Shown piece by piece: positions 8,323 to 15,369 of a DNA stretch of 32,280 nt. The stretch is from Streptomyces sp. OR43 (lineage in GTDB: Bacteria > Actinomycetota > Actinomycetes > Streptomycetales > Streptomycetaceae): positions 4,064,068 through 4,096,347 of the forward strand of contig NZ_RDBK01000043.1 in NCBI RefSeq assembly GCF_008042275.1, given 5' to 3'. The translations under genes were made by a program, and so were the position numbers. Each line of letters starts with the position of its first letter. The first letter of the stretch is position 1. The notes under the pieces are model-generated. The model did not search any database. It was given only the letters and a program-made list of their open reading frames with translations, and was not told the DNA's origin.

Positions 8323-9186
8323 TTATGCGATCGCGAGGGAAGAGATCTCGTCCGCTGCAGAAAGGAAGGTGTCGACCACCGCGTTGAAGGCAGGCGGGTT
8401 TTCGAGGAAGGGGAAGTGGGAGTTCGCCACGCCGGCCGGGAAGACATGGAGACGCGCGTCGGGGATGAGGCCCGCGATGAACCGCTGGGAGGCCGGACTC
8501 ACATGGCTTCCCTCGCAGCCGATCACCAGGGTCGGCACGTCCACTCGGGGAAGGACGTCGCGCCAGTCCTGCGCGCAGTGGTCGTAGAGCAGGGGCACCC
8601 CGGCGAAGGACGGGGTCGACTTGATCTCTTCCATGACGAACGCGATGAGGTCGCCGTCGGGGTCGCCGGAGAACATGCCGCGTACGAAGTCGTCACGCAC
8701 CCGTCCGCCGTCCGGGCCGGCCAGTGCGGCGCCGAGTTCCAGCAGGTCGGCCACGCCGAAGATGGCGCCTGAGTCCCGCTGCTCCTCGGGGGTCAGCCAG
8801 GGCACGGCCGCCACGGCCGCCGGCTGGTCCACAGCGACGAGCCGGCGGATCCGGCCGCTGCCGTACTGGTCGATGAAGCTCCACCACACCGAGGCGCCCA
8901 TCGACCAGCCGAGCGCGTCGAAACGATCGAGCCCCAGATGATCGACGAGGTCGAGAACGTCGTGGGCCAGCCGGGCGATGCGGTAGCCGTGCCGCGGCTT
9001 CTCCGAGAGTCCGTGGCCCCTGAGGTCCAGTGTGATGACGCGGCGGGCCGGAGCGAGACCGTCCATCTGATGACGGAACATCTTCTGGGTCTGCCCCCAA
9101 CCGTGCAGCATGACCAGGGGAACGCCCTCGCCCCCGGTGTCCCTGTAGGTCAGCCGAACACGGTCGTTCGTCATCAACTCGCCCAT
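8323..9186 (-). CDS. alpha/beta hydrolase
   Basis: A 287-aa hydrolase beginning MGELMTNDRVRLTYRDTG. It shows the oxyanion motif HGWGQTQKMF, the family block LDLRGHGLSEKP, nucleophile elbow GWSMGASV (Ser near residue 94), and a C-terminal His in ANSHFPFLENP. It resembles the non-heme haloperoxidase/esterase branch of alpha/beta hydrolases. ATG 9186 is chosen because AGGCGGGG lies just upstream and the product then starts like its family; the frame is open to 9828 but that part is not hydrolase-like. The PucR gene lies upstream in the same direction with a 227-base gap, so this hydrolase may be its target. The substrate is unknown. Confidence 0.85.
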   Translation of the reverse strand: MGELMTNDRVRLTYRDTGGEGVPLVMLHGWGQTQKMFRHQMDGLAPARRVITLDLRGHGLSEKPRHGYRIARLAHDVLDLVDHLGLDRFDALGWSMGASVWWSFIDQYGSGRIRRLVAVDQPAAVAAVPWLTPEEQRDSGAIFGVADLLELGAALAGPDGGRVRDDFVRGMFSGDPDGDLIAFVMEEIKSTPSFAGVPLLYDHCAQDWRDVLPRVDVPTLVIGCEGSHVSPASQRFIAGLIPDARLHVFPAGVANSHFPFLENPPAFNAVVDTFLSAADEISSLAIA

Positions 9187-9413
9187 GGTCCCCGCCTCAT
9201 TCTCATGCCAAGCCTTCACGGCGCGTCCTGCTCCGCTGTGTCGGCAACCAACGCGACGGCCGGCCGACGTCGTCGTCGGCTCGTGCCTGAACCCATTGTC
9301 ATTCGATCTAGTCCGCCGCCACCACCGCGCTTCGTAGGGATCGGCCGACAAAAACCGCGTCACTTCGTAGCAGTGGACCGGACAGACGGGGCAGGGCGAG
9401 GCCGCCGGTCCGT

Positions 9414-10670
9414 TCAGCCGGCGGTGGCGTGCCCGTCCGGCTGCAGCAGTGCCCGGATGCGCAGGCCGAGGTGCAGGACCAGTCGGTCCGCGCCGCTGTC
9501 CAGGTCCAGGCCGGTGATCTCCTGGATCTGTCGCAGCCGGTAGTACAGCGAGGTGCGGTGGATGTGCAGCGCTTCCGCGGTCCTCGGAACCGAGCCGGCG
9601 TGCTCCAGGAAGACCTGCAGGGTCTCCTCCAGCCGATGTCCCTGTCCTCCTGCGGCCGCGAGCAGGTCCCGCAGCGGCTTCGGCAGCAGGGATGCGTTCA
9701 GGGCGTGATCCGGAAGCTGGAGGAGGACCGCGAACTCCCCCAGTTCCTCCCACTCGCCGACGCGCTCGAAGTGGGGCATCCGTCGGGCCGCGCGCGCTGC
9801 CACGCGTGCCTCCTCGTAGGAGACCCACGCTTCGGCCACGCCGGTCCGACCCCCTCCGATGCCGAGCACGGGCGAGGCGGCGGCATCGAGGAAGGTGTCG
9901 AGGGCTTCGACGATCCGACGGGACTGCTCCTTCAGCTCCTTCGGATCCGGCGGCTGCTCGCTCAGCTGGAGCAGGACCGCGCTGTCAGCGGTGACCGCGA
10001 CCGCGCCGTGTGCCCACCGCGTGCGGCAGAACCGCTCCAGCGCAGCACGCAGCGCGATCTCGACCTGCCCGGACGGCTCGTGGGAACGAGCCACCTGCAC
10101 GACGCTGACGACGACGTGCGGGGCGTCCGGGAGCGCGCCGGTGTCCAGGATCTGCTGGTGGGCCGCACGGCGCGCGGTGGGGCTCGTGTCGAGAAGGGCC
10201 CAGGGCAGCTCCTGCGCGCCGCTCTCCTCGCCCTGTTCGGCAGCCCGTTCCGAGTACATCTGGGCTGCGATGCCCTGGGCCGACTTGGCGATGGCGGCTG
10301 TCTCGTCCGCTGTCAGGTCCCGGCCGGCGGAGACGACCATGAGCAGGCCGAGCAGGTGGCCGCGTTCTCGCAGCGGCACGCAGTAGCGCGGAAGCAGTCC
10401 CAGGTCGTCCCGGCCCTCGATGTACCCGGGCTTCGCCCACTGGGCAACCCCCTGGTCGAGTACGTACCGGATGATCTCGCTGTCCGCGAGGCCCTGGAGC
10501 AGGCTGCGGATGCGTACGGGGTCCGCGTCGTCGAAGTGCCTGCTGGAGCAGATGAACCTGACGAGCGGGTCATCGAGGACCACGGACCGCTGCAGCCTCT
10601 CGGCCAGCTCTTCCACGAGTTTCTGCAGGGCGTCGCTCCCCGCCCGAGCCCGTTGCAGCCGTTCCGTCAT
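9414..10670 (-). CDS. PucR-family (CdaR-like) transcriptional regulator
   Basis: A 418-aa regulator. Residues about 1-150 look like a GAF-type sensor (LLGLLMVVSAGRDLTADE), followed by a GGDEF-like CdaR central region (GIGGGRTGVAEAWVSYEEARVAARAARR) and a C-terminal PucR HTH (TLQVFLEHAGSVPRTAEAL, then HRTSLYYRLRQIQEITGLDL). Family members regulate purine, sugar-acid or amino-acid breakdown and secondary metabolism. The start ATG 10670 has GGAAGGAT 6 bases upstream. The neighbouring hydrolase gene downstream is the obvious candidate target, and a 502-base region separates it from the divergent ssgA-like gene. Confidence 0.9.
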   Translation of the reverse strand: MTERLQRARAGSDALQKLVEELAERLQRSVVLDDPLVRFICSSRHFDDADPVRIRSLLQGLADSEIIRYVLDQGVAQWAKPGYIEGRDDLGLLPRYCVPLRERGHLLGLLMVVSAGRDLTADETAAIAKSAQGIAAQMYSERAAEQGEESGAQELPWALLDTSPTARRAAHQQILDTGALPDAPHVVVSVVQVARSHEPSGQVEIALRAALERFCRTRWAHGAVAVTADSAVLLQLSEQPPDPKELKEQSRRIVEALDTFLDAAASPVLGIGGGRTGVAEAWVSYEEARVAARAARRMPHFERVGEWEELGEFAVLLQLPDHALNASLLPKPLRDLLAAAGGQGHRLEETLQVFLEHAGSVPRTAEALHIHRTSLYYRLRQIQEITGLDLDSGADRLVLHLGLRIRALLQPDGHATAG

Positions 10671-11172
10671 GGTGATCCTTCCGTGGATCTACTTTCTACA
10701 AGGCGTGAAACCGAGACTCCAAATTTTCGACAGTGTGAGGTGCGGCACCCCACCCGTCCCATGGTGTCCGGTTTGTGCTCGTCGGCAGTTGCCCATGGCC
10801 GACACGTGCGGCTGTGCCGAAGGGCCGGAGTTCCGGAGCGGCATGGCGGCCCGATCCGGGGCGAGAAGCCGGGCGGCGCGGCCCGGCGTGCGGAGACCCC
10901 GGCGCACCCCCGCACGGGTCGGGCGGTCGGCGTCCACGTCGGCAGCGGTCTGCCCGTACAGCGTCGCGAACCCCCTCCGGATCACTGCTGTCACGGCACT
11001 GCGGAGTTGCCGGAACGACTGCCGACGAGGCGGCGGAATTCACGGAGACGTGGGCCGGAGGGCAGTTCTTCCACGGGCAATACTCCGTGCGTTCCCCGTC
11101 AATCCGCAGCGGCAGACGGAATTTAGTGTCAGGCGTAGAAAACCGCTTCTGCAATCATCCTTTGGGGCAACC
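10671..11172. other. divergent promoter region, no gene seen
   Basis: The stretch 10690-10740 is unusually A/T-rich for this DNA and probably holds the PucR promoter. The end near 11118-11160, also A/T-rich, probably holds the ssgA-like promoter. The middle (10790-11060) has open frames typical of high GC but none resembles a protein. Confidence 0.4.
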
Positions 11173-11598
11173 ATGGTTCAGCGTCTCAGCACGGTCACAT
11201 GCCCAGTGACGACGCACGTAAGCGACCTGAAGGGGCTGTCCGCTCCGCTGTCCGCGGACCTGCACTACGACATGGCGGACCCTTATGCCGTGCGCCTTTC
11301 CATCGGCGTGCCGATGGAAAGGCCCGTCGACTGGGTGTTCGCCCGCGAGCTGCTGGCCGAGGGGCTGCATCGGCCGACCGGGGACGGTGACGTGGTGGTC
11401 ATGCCCTGGCGCCACCCGCACCCGGACTCCGTGCGCGTCGTCTTGAGGAACCGCTCCGGCACGGCGCTGGTCGAGATGGCGACTGCGGAGGTTGCCACGT
11501 TCCTTCTCCGGACCTTCGTGCTCGTTCCCGAGGGAGCGGAGGGCCGGCACCTGGACCTCAACCGCGCCATCAGTGAACTCACTGGAACAAGCGGCTGA
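11173..11598 (+). CDS. SsgA-like sporulation and cell-division regulator (SALP)
   Basis: A 141-aa SsgA/SsgB-family protein. Hallmark blocks are LHYDMADPYAVRLSIGVP, VDWVFARELLAEGLHRPTG, GDVVVMPWR and the C-terminal RHLDLNRAISELT. SALPs are confined to morphologically complex actinomycetes and guide septum placement and wall synthesis during sporulation. SsgB, for example, recruits FtsZ. Which SALP this is cannot be fixed by eye; the location away from ssgR or the core ssgB locus suggests an accessory paralogue. ATG 11173 follows TTTGGGGC at a suitable distance. The gene contains a perfect 14-bp inverted repeat. A hairpin follows the stop, and the LLM monooxygenase gene begins 115 bases further on. 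Confidence 0.9.
   Translation: MVQRLSTVTCPVTTHVSDLKGLSAPLSADLHYDMADPYAVRLSIGVPMERPVDWVFARELLAEGLHRPTGDGDVVVMPWRHPHPDSVRVVLRNRSGTALVEMATAEVATFLLRTFVLVPEGAEGRHLDLNRAISELTGTSG
11294..11323. repeat. perfect 14-bp inverted repeat inside the ssgA-like gene
   Basis: GCCTTTCCATCGGC, GT, GCCGATGGAAAGGC. The two arms match without error and only two bases separate them. It falls within codons for RLSIGVPMERPV. Confidence 0.9.
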
Positions 11599-11612
11599 CG
11601 GAGACGACGGCC

Positions 11613-11643
11613 CACGTCGCACCTGGCGAGCACCCAGGACGTG
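11613..11643 (+). terminator. hairpin after the ssgA-like gene
   Basis: CACGT and CCTGG on the left pair with CCAGG and ACGTG on the right, with a 4-base bulge and a 7-base loop, 15 bases past the stop. It may be a terminator or an attenuator before the LLM operon. Confidence 0.4.
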
Positions 11644-11713
11644 CGCCGCGCCGCGACCGTCACCCCCGCCCGATCGTCCCCCCCAGCCCGTACGTACCCG
11701 AGAGGAATTCCGC

Positions 11714-12829
11714 GTGACCCGGAAGAGCGAAATGACCGCCACACAGTTCGGCGTCTTCACCATCGGTGATGTCACCCCCGACCCGACCACGGGCCGCCCA
11801 CCGACCGAGCGTGAGCGCATCAAGGCCATGGTCGCGATCGCGCTGAAGGCCGAGGAGGTCGGGCTCGACGTCTTCGCGACCGGCGAGCACCACAACACAC
11901 CCTTCGTCCCCTCGTCGCCGACCACGATGCTCGGCTACATCGCGGCGCGCACCGAGCGGCTGATCCTTTCCACCTCCACCACCCTCATCACCACGAACGA
12001 CCCGGTGAAGATCGCCGAGGACTTCGCGATGCTCCAGCACCTGGCCGACGGCCGGGTGGACCTGATGATGGGGCGCGGCAACACCGGGCCGGTGTACCCG
12101 TGGTTCGGCAAGGACATCCGGGAGGGCATCAGCCTCGCCATCGAGAACTACGCCCTGCTCCACCGGCTGTGGCGCGAGGATGTCGTGAGCTGGGAGGGCA
12201 AGTTCCGCACACCGCTCCAGAGCTTCACGTCCACGCCCCGCCCGCTGGACGAGGTCGCGCCGTTCGTCTGGCACGGCTCGATCCGCTCCCCGGAGATCGC
12301 CGAGCAGGCCGCGTACTACGGCGACGGCTTCTTCCACAACAACATCTTCTGGCCGGCCGACCACACCAGGCGGATGGTCGAGCTCTACCGGAACCGATAC
12401 GCCCACTACGGGCACGGCACGCCCGAGCAGGCGATCGTCGGCCTCGGCGGGCAGGTGTTCATGCGGAAGAACTCGCAGGAGGCGGTGCGCGAGTTCCGGC
12501 CGTACTTCGACAACGCACCGGTGTACGGGCACGGCCCGTCGCTGGAGGAGTTCACCGAGCAGACGCCGCTCACGGTGGGCTCACCGCAGCAAGTGATCGA
12601 AAAGACCCTGTCGTTTCGTGAGTACGCCGGTGACTACCAGCGTCAACTGTTCCTGATGGACCACGCGGGGCTGCCCTTGAAGACCGTCCTGGAGCAGCTG
12701 GACCTGCTCGGCGAGGAGGTCGTGCCGGTGCTGCGCAAGGAGTTCGCGAGGGACCGTCCGGCGAACGTGCCGGACGCGCCGACGCACGCGTCCCTGCGTG
12801 CCGCCGCCGAGGCAGGAGTCCGCGCATGA
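11714..12829 (+). CDS. LLM-class flavin-dependent monooxygenase, CE1758 family
   Basis: A 371-aa luciferase-like (beta/alpha)8 monooxygenase. Diagnostic segments are FGVFTIGDVTPDPTTGR, VGLDVFATGEHHN, DFAMLQHLADGRVDLMMGRG and VFMRKNSQEA, which match the CE1758 family usually found next to a CE1759-type FMN reductase, as here. It uses reduced FMN and O2; the substrate is not established for the family. GTG 11714 has AGAGGA 7 bases upstream; ATG 11732, after GGAAG, is a fair alternative removing six residues. Its TGA overlaps the reductase ATG (ATGA at 12826-12829), so the two are translationally coupled and probably act as a two-component system. Confidence 0.9.
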   Translation: MTRKSEMTATQFGVFTIGDVTPDPTTGRPPTERERIKAMVAIALKAEEVGLDVFATGEHHNTPFVPSSPTTMLGYIAARTERLILSTSTTLITTNDPVKIAEDFAMLQHLADGRVDLMMGRGNTGPVYPWFGKDIREGISLAIENYALLHRLWREDVVSWEGKFRTPLQSFTSTPRPLDEVAPFVWHGSIRSPEIAEQAAYYGDGFFHNNIFWPADHTRRMVELYRNRYAHYGHGTPEQAIVGLGGQVFMRKNSQEAVREFRPYFDNAPVYGHGPSLEEFTEQTPLTVGSPQQVIEKTLSFREYAGDYQRQLFLMDHAGLPLKTVLEQLDLLGEEVVPVLRKEFARDRPANVPDAPTHASLRAAAEAGVRA

Positions 12830-13506
12830 GGCTCGTCGTCGTCTCGGCGGGACTGAGCGTCCCGTCCTCCACCCGGCTGCTCGGCGACCGGCTGGCCGTC
12901 GGTGCCGCAGACCGGACCTCGGCGGACGTGACCGTGGTCGAACTGCGGGACCTGGCTGTGGAGATCGCGCACGACTTCACCAACGGGTTCCCTGGGCGGG
13001 CGCTGGGCGCCGCCTTCGACGCGGTGGCAGAGGCCGACGGAATGGTCGTCGTCACGCCGGTCTTCTCGGCCTCGTACAGCGGGCTGTTCAAGGCGTTCTT
13101 CGACGTGCTGAGCGTGCACGACGAGGGAGCCCTGGCCGGGAAGCCGGTGCTGATCGCCGCGACGGGTGGCACGGCCCGGCACTCTCTGGTCCTGGACCAC
13201 GCGCTGCGCCCGCTCTTCGCCCACCTCAAGGCGGTCGTCGTCCCGACAGGGGTCTACGCAGCCTCGGAGGACTGGGGTGCCGAAGGGCTCGACGGTCGGA
13301 TCCAACGGGCCGCGGGCGAACTGGCGGCGCTGATGACCGGTCCCTCGACGGCCGGACGGCCGGCTGGTGAGAGTCCCGCCGTGCTGCCCTTCGAGCAACG
13401 ACTCGCCGCGCTGAAGCCGCCGACCGGGCAAGCGCGTTCCGCGTTTGTTCCTGCGACTGTCCCTCTCTCATCAGACCCGCGGGCACACGGAAGAAGCATC
13501 CGATGA
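12826..13506 (+). CDS. NADPH-dependent FMN reductase, CE1759 family
   Basis: A 226-aa flavodoxin-fold reductase supplying reduced FMN to the upstream monooxygenase. The N-terminal strand and phosphate loop read VVVSAGLSVPSSTRLLGDRL. TPVFSASYSGLFKAFFDVL is the isoalloxazine-binding loop, and KPVLIAATGGTARHSLVLDH completes the fold. The C-terminal 40 residues look unstructured. Both ends overlap neighbours by ATGA: the monooxygenase stop at 12827-12829 and the whiB start at 13503. Coupling to whiB is unusual for this pair. Confidence 0.9.
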   Translation: MRLVVVSAGLSVPSSTRLLGDRLAVGAADRTSADVTVVELRDLAVEIAHDFTNGFPGRALGAAFDAVAEADGMVVVTPVFSASYSGLFKAFFDVLSVHDEGALAGKPVLIAATGGTARHSLVLDHALRPLFAHLKAVVVPTGVYAASEDWGAEGLDGRIQRAAGELAALMTGPSTAGRPAGESPAVLPFEQRLAALKPPTGQARSAFVPATVPLSSDPRAHGRSIR

Positions 13507-13865
13507 AGACACCGCTCAAGCCACAGCGCACGCCACAGGGAAGGCCACAGGGCAAGCCGCAGACCAAGCCCCTCCTGCGGCTGTGGGCTTGGCAGGCCGA
13601 CGCGGCGTGCCGTGGTGTGGACAGCTCGGTCTTCTACTCGCCGACCGGCGAGGGGGTCCAGGCGCGCCGTAGACGCGAGGAGGCGGCACGCGCCATCTGC
13701 CGGCGGTGTCCCGTGATTGATCCCTGTCGCCTCTTCGCTATGACAACCGACCAGAGGTTCGGCGTCTGGGGCGGACGAACGGAAGCCGAGCGCCGCTCGA
13801 CGACCACTCCATCGTCGTCCGCGCGGCGCGCCGCCGCGCACGTGGACAGCTGGGCTGATTCATGA
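13503..13865 (+). CDS. WhiB-family iron-sulfur regulator
   Basis: A 120-aa WhiB-like protein. The four cluster-ligating cysteines are C36 (AACRG), C66, C69 (CRRCP) and C75 (PCRLFA), and the G[VI]WGG turn is GVWGGRT at 87-93. The N-terminal 25 residues are a Pro/Gln/Lys-rich extension and the C-terminus is Ser/Ala/Arg-rich. Wbl proteins hold a 4Fe-4S cluster that reacts with O2 or NO and usually act by binding the principal sigma factor. Its ATG overlaps the stop of the FMN reductase gene, so its synthesis is tied to that of a flavin redox pair. This suggests that it senses or controls the same redox process, which is inference. A 94-codon frame beginning at 13862 overlaps its stop. Confidence 0.9.
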   Translation: MKTPLKPQRTPQGRPQGKPQTKPLLRLWAWQADAACRGVDSSVFYSPTGEGVQARRRREEAARAICRRCPVIDPCRLFAMTTDQRFGVWGGRTEAERRSTTTPSSSARRAAAHVDSWADS

Positions 13866-14146
13866 CTGACCGGCCTTCGAGGCTCATGACAGCGCACGCC
13901 CAGAACTCAGGCACCCGTGCCGTTTTGAAGGACAGCGATCTGGAGATAGGGACTACGCCGACACGAGTACGGCTCCTGCGACCGCTCCGGCCACATGCGG
14001 GCCCCGCCGCATCACGAGCGAGGTCGCTTCGGCGACAACTCCGGGTGAAGGGTGCCGGCTGCTCAGTTTGGCCTGACGCAGGCCCTGAACAGCGGTTTCT
14101 GCTGGCCCGCTCCCCGCGACGTCTTTCCGATGACCTCATCACGTGA
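13862..14146 (+). CDS. small frame overlapping the whiB stop, unrecognised
   Basis: I do not recognise this 94-codon frame. Its only support is the ATGA overlap with the whiB stop, the third such overlap in this cluster. The product is basic with no cysteine motif or membrane segment, and it ends inside the left copy of the 170-bp repeat, so its 3' end may have been replaced. It may well be non-coding. Confidence 0.2.
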   Translation: MTDRPSRLMTAHAQNSGTRAVLKDSDLEIGTTPTRVRLLRPLRPHAGPAASRARSLRRQLRVKGAGCSVWPDAGPEQRFLLARSPRRLSDDLIT

Positions 14147-14283
14147 AGAGCGCGGTGCACGGAAGCCGTCGCTCCTGGTTCAAAGTCCCAGGGAATCCGT
14201 CACACCCCGCCGTGACTCGCATTTGTGCACGTCAAAAGGGGTGTGACGGTGCTTCTTCAGCAGGCTGTCAGATGTCCCGGAAG
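14117..14283. repeat. left copy of the murA-end repeat (att-like)
   Basis: This segment aligns with 25444-25620 along its whole length, roughly 85-90% by eye, with one 10-base gap. Shared landmarks in order are TCTTTCCGATGAC, ATCACGTGAAG, GCGGTGCACGGAAG, CGTCGCTCCTGG, AAAGTCCCA, CACACCCC, GCATTTGTGCA, GGGGTGTGACGG and TCAGATGTC-CGGAAG. The last piece, read on the minus strand, encodes Phe-Arg-Asp-Ile-stop, the C-terminus of the murA gene, although no murA body is here; similarity stops right after it. Within it, CCGTCACACCCC (14197-14208) pairs perfectly with GGGGTGTGACGG (14238-14249). Confidence 0.85.
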
Positions 14284-14344
14284 GGACCACGCAGTCCCAT
14301 GATCTGCGGTGATACGCGGTCGTAGGCCGTTGACCTGCGTGAAT

Positions 14345-14409
14345 CATCTTTCAGATGTTTCCTGCGCGTGCACGTTGATGCGGCCGAAAGTCCCAGAGAA
14401 GTCCCAGGG
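14345..14409. repeat. third, shortened copy of the repeat
   Basis: CATCTTTC-GATG, then CGTGCACG, then AAAGTCCCAG (14387) and GAAGTCCCAG (14398) occur in the same order as at 25447-25530. As there, the two AGTCCCAG units are spaced by 11 bases, one helical turn. The hairpin part and the murA end are absent. Confidence 0.65.
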
Positions 14410-14511
14410 TTTCCTTCAGTCCACGATCGTTCTCTGGGCTACATGCGGCCCCGGCCCTTTGTGGGAGCACGGTGGAGCGGACGGCCCGACGCATGAGGTC
14501 GGCGGCGTAGG

Positions 14512-14533
14512 AGCCCCCTCCTTACAGGGGGCT
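14512..14533. terminator. hairpin
   Basis: AGCCCCCT and AGGGGGCT form a perfect 8-bp stem with a 6-base loop, lying between the repeats and the GH32 fragment. It is a plausible terminator for either strand. Confidence 0.4.
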
Positions 14534-14560
14534 GCGGCTCTGCGAGGCCGTAGGGAATCG

Positions 14561-14600
14561 CCTGTTCGGTCCACAGCCACGAGGCTGCGGACCGAACAGG
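14561..14600 (-). terminator. long hairpin after the leftward operon
   Basis: CCTGTTCGGTCC and GGACCGAACAGG pair over 12 bp; after one A/C mismatch CAGCC and GGCTG pair, closing an ACGA loop. The whole 40 bases fold as one stem. It lies 52 bases past the stop of the last gene of the leftward operon and probably ends its transcript. Confidence 0.6.
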
Positions 14601-14652
14601 TTGTGGGCACGGGAAACCGGTAGCTGCCTTGCTACCTGCATGCGTGGTCAGG

Positions 14653-15369
14653 TCAGTCGGTCATGTTGCCCATCTTCCAGACGGTCATGGACTTGATGAC
14701 GCTGCCGTCGCCGAACAGGCGCAGGCCCTGGGAGTCCTGGCGGAAGGGGTAGGCACGGGTGGTGATGGACTTGTGTGAGTTGGCGCATGCCTCGATCATC
14801 GAGTGGTCGAGGAACACGTCGAGGGTCAGGTTGCCGTTGGTGAGCGCGAGCGGGCCCTTCTGGATCCCGAGGTCGGGTTCGGCGCTGGAGTTGTTCCCGG
14901 ATCGTGTGCGGTCGACGCCCAGTTGTCCTGCGGGGGCGTCGTAGAAGAGGCGGGTGCGTTCCTCGTCTCCGGGGCTGCGCAGTACGTCGAGTCCGAAGGT
15001 GCCGGCGGTGCCTTGCTCCATGGTCAGCTTGATGTGGAGCATGTCGCCCTTGATGCCGGCCAGGCGTGTGTTGGCGTCGTTGACGGAGGTCGGTTCGCCG
15101 ATGTCCAGGAGCGGCGCGCCGGTGTGGAGGCGGGAGACTTCCTCCACGGGGCTGAAGCCGAGGTCTCCGTCGGGGCGCATGGACAGTTCGATGGCGAGGC
15201 CGGCGTTGTGGGCCCACCCGGCGTCGTAGTGGGCGCGTTCGGTGCGCCGGTCCTGCGCGATGCTGAAGACGAGGGATCGTCCCTTGTCGTCGACCGTGCC
15301 GCTGGGGCCGGTGAAGTGGTCGCCGTAGTCCATCAGCTTGGGCTCGGTCAGGAGGGGCATGGGTGTCAC
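14653..15369 (-). pseudogene. GH32 (fructosidase) C-terminal fragment
   Basis: The 238 residues match the end of glycoside hydrolase family 32: the last propeller strands (LMDYGDHFTGPSGTVDDKGR, HNAGLAIELSMRPDG) and the C-terminal beta-sandwich with LDVFLDHSMIEACAN and TTRAYPFR. GH32 enzymes are about 480 aa or more. The WMNDPNG nucleophile region, the RDP motif and the EC acid/base motif should all lie before this segment and are missing, so it cannot hydrolyse fructosides by the known mechanism. The frame opens at GTG 15369, which overlaps the enolase TGA as GTGA, so it would be co-translated with the operon. It is either a truncated remnant joined at that point or a stand-alone sugar-binding sandwich; I favour the remnant. 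Confidence 0.7.

Noticed and set aside
9187..9828. N-terminal extension of the hydrolase to 9828, overlapping the PucR gene
   Set aside because: It runs opposite the known frame of the PucR gene on the same strand and has no hydrolase features.
10420..11172. Extension of the ssgA-like frame upstream
   Set aside because: SALPs are about 130-145 aa; the ATG at 11173 gives that length and has a ribosome site, and the upstream part has no similarity.
13738..14160. Minus-strand frame opposite whiB and the spacer
   Set aside because: It is antisense to a certain whiB gene and its product is Arg/Ser-rich with no recognisable domain.
14173..14193. T-arm-like TCCTGGTTCAAAGTCCCAGG in the left repeat
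   Set aside because: The loop would be 9 bases, the invariant pyrimidine is missing, and the rest of a tRNA is absent. It is part of the repeat shared with 25500-25530, where the loop is changed.
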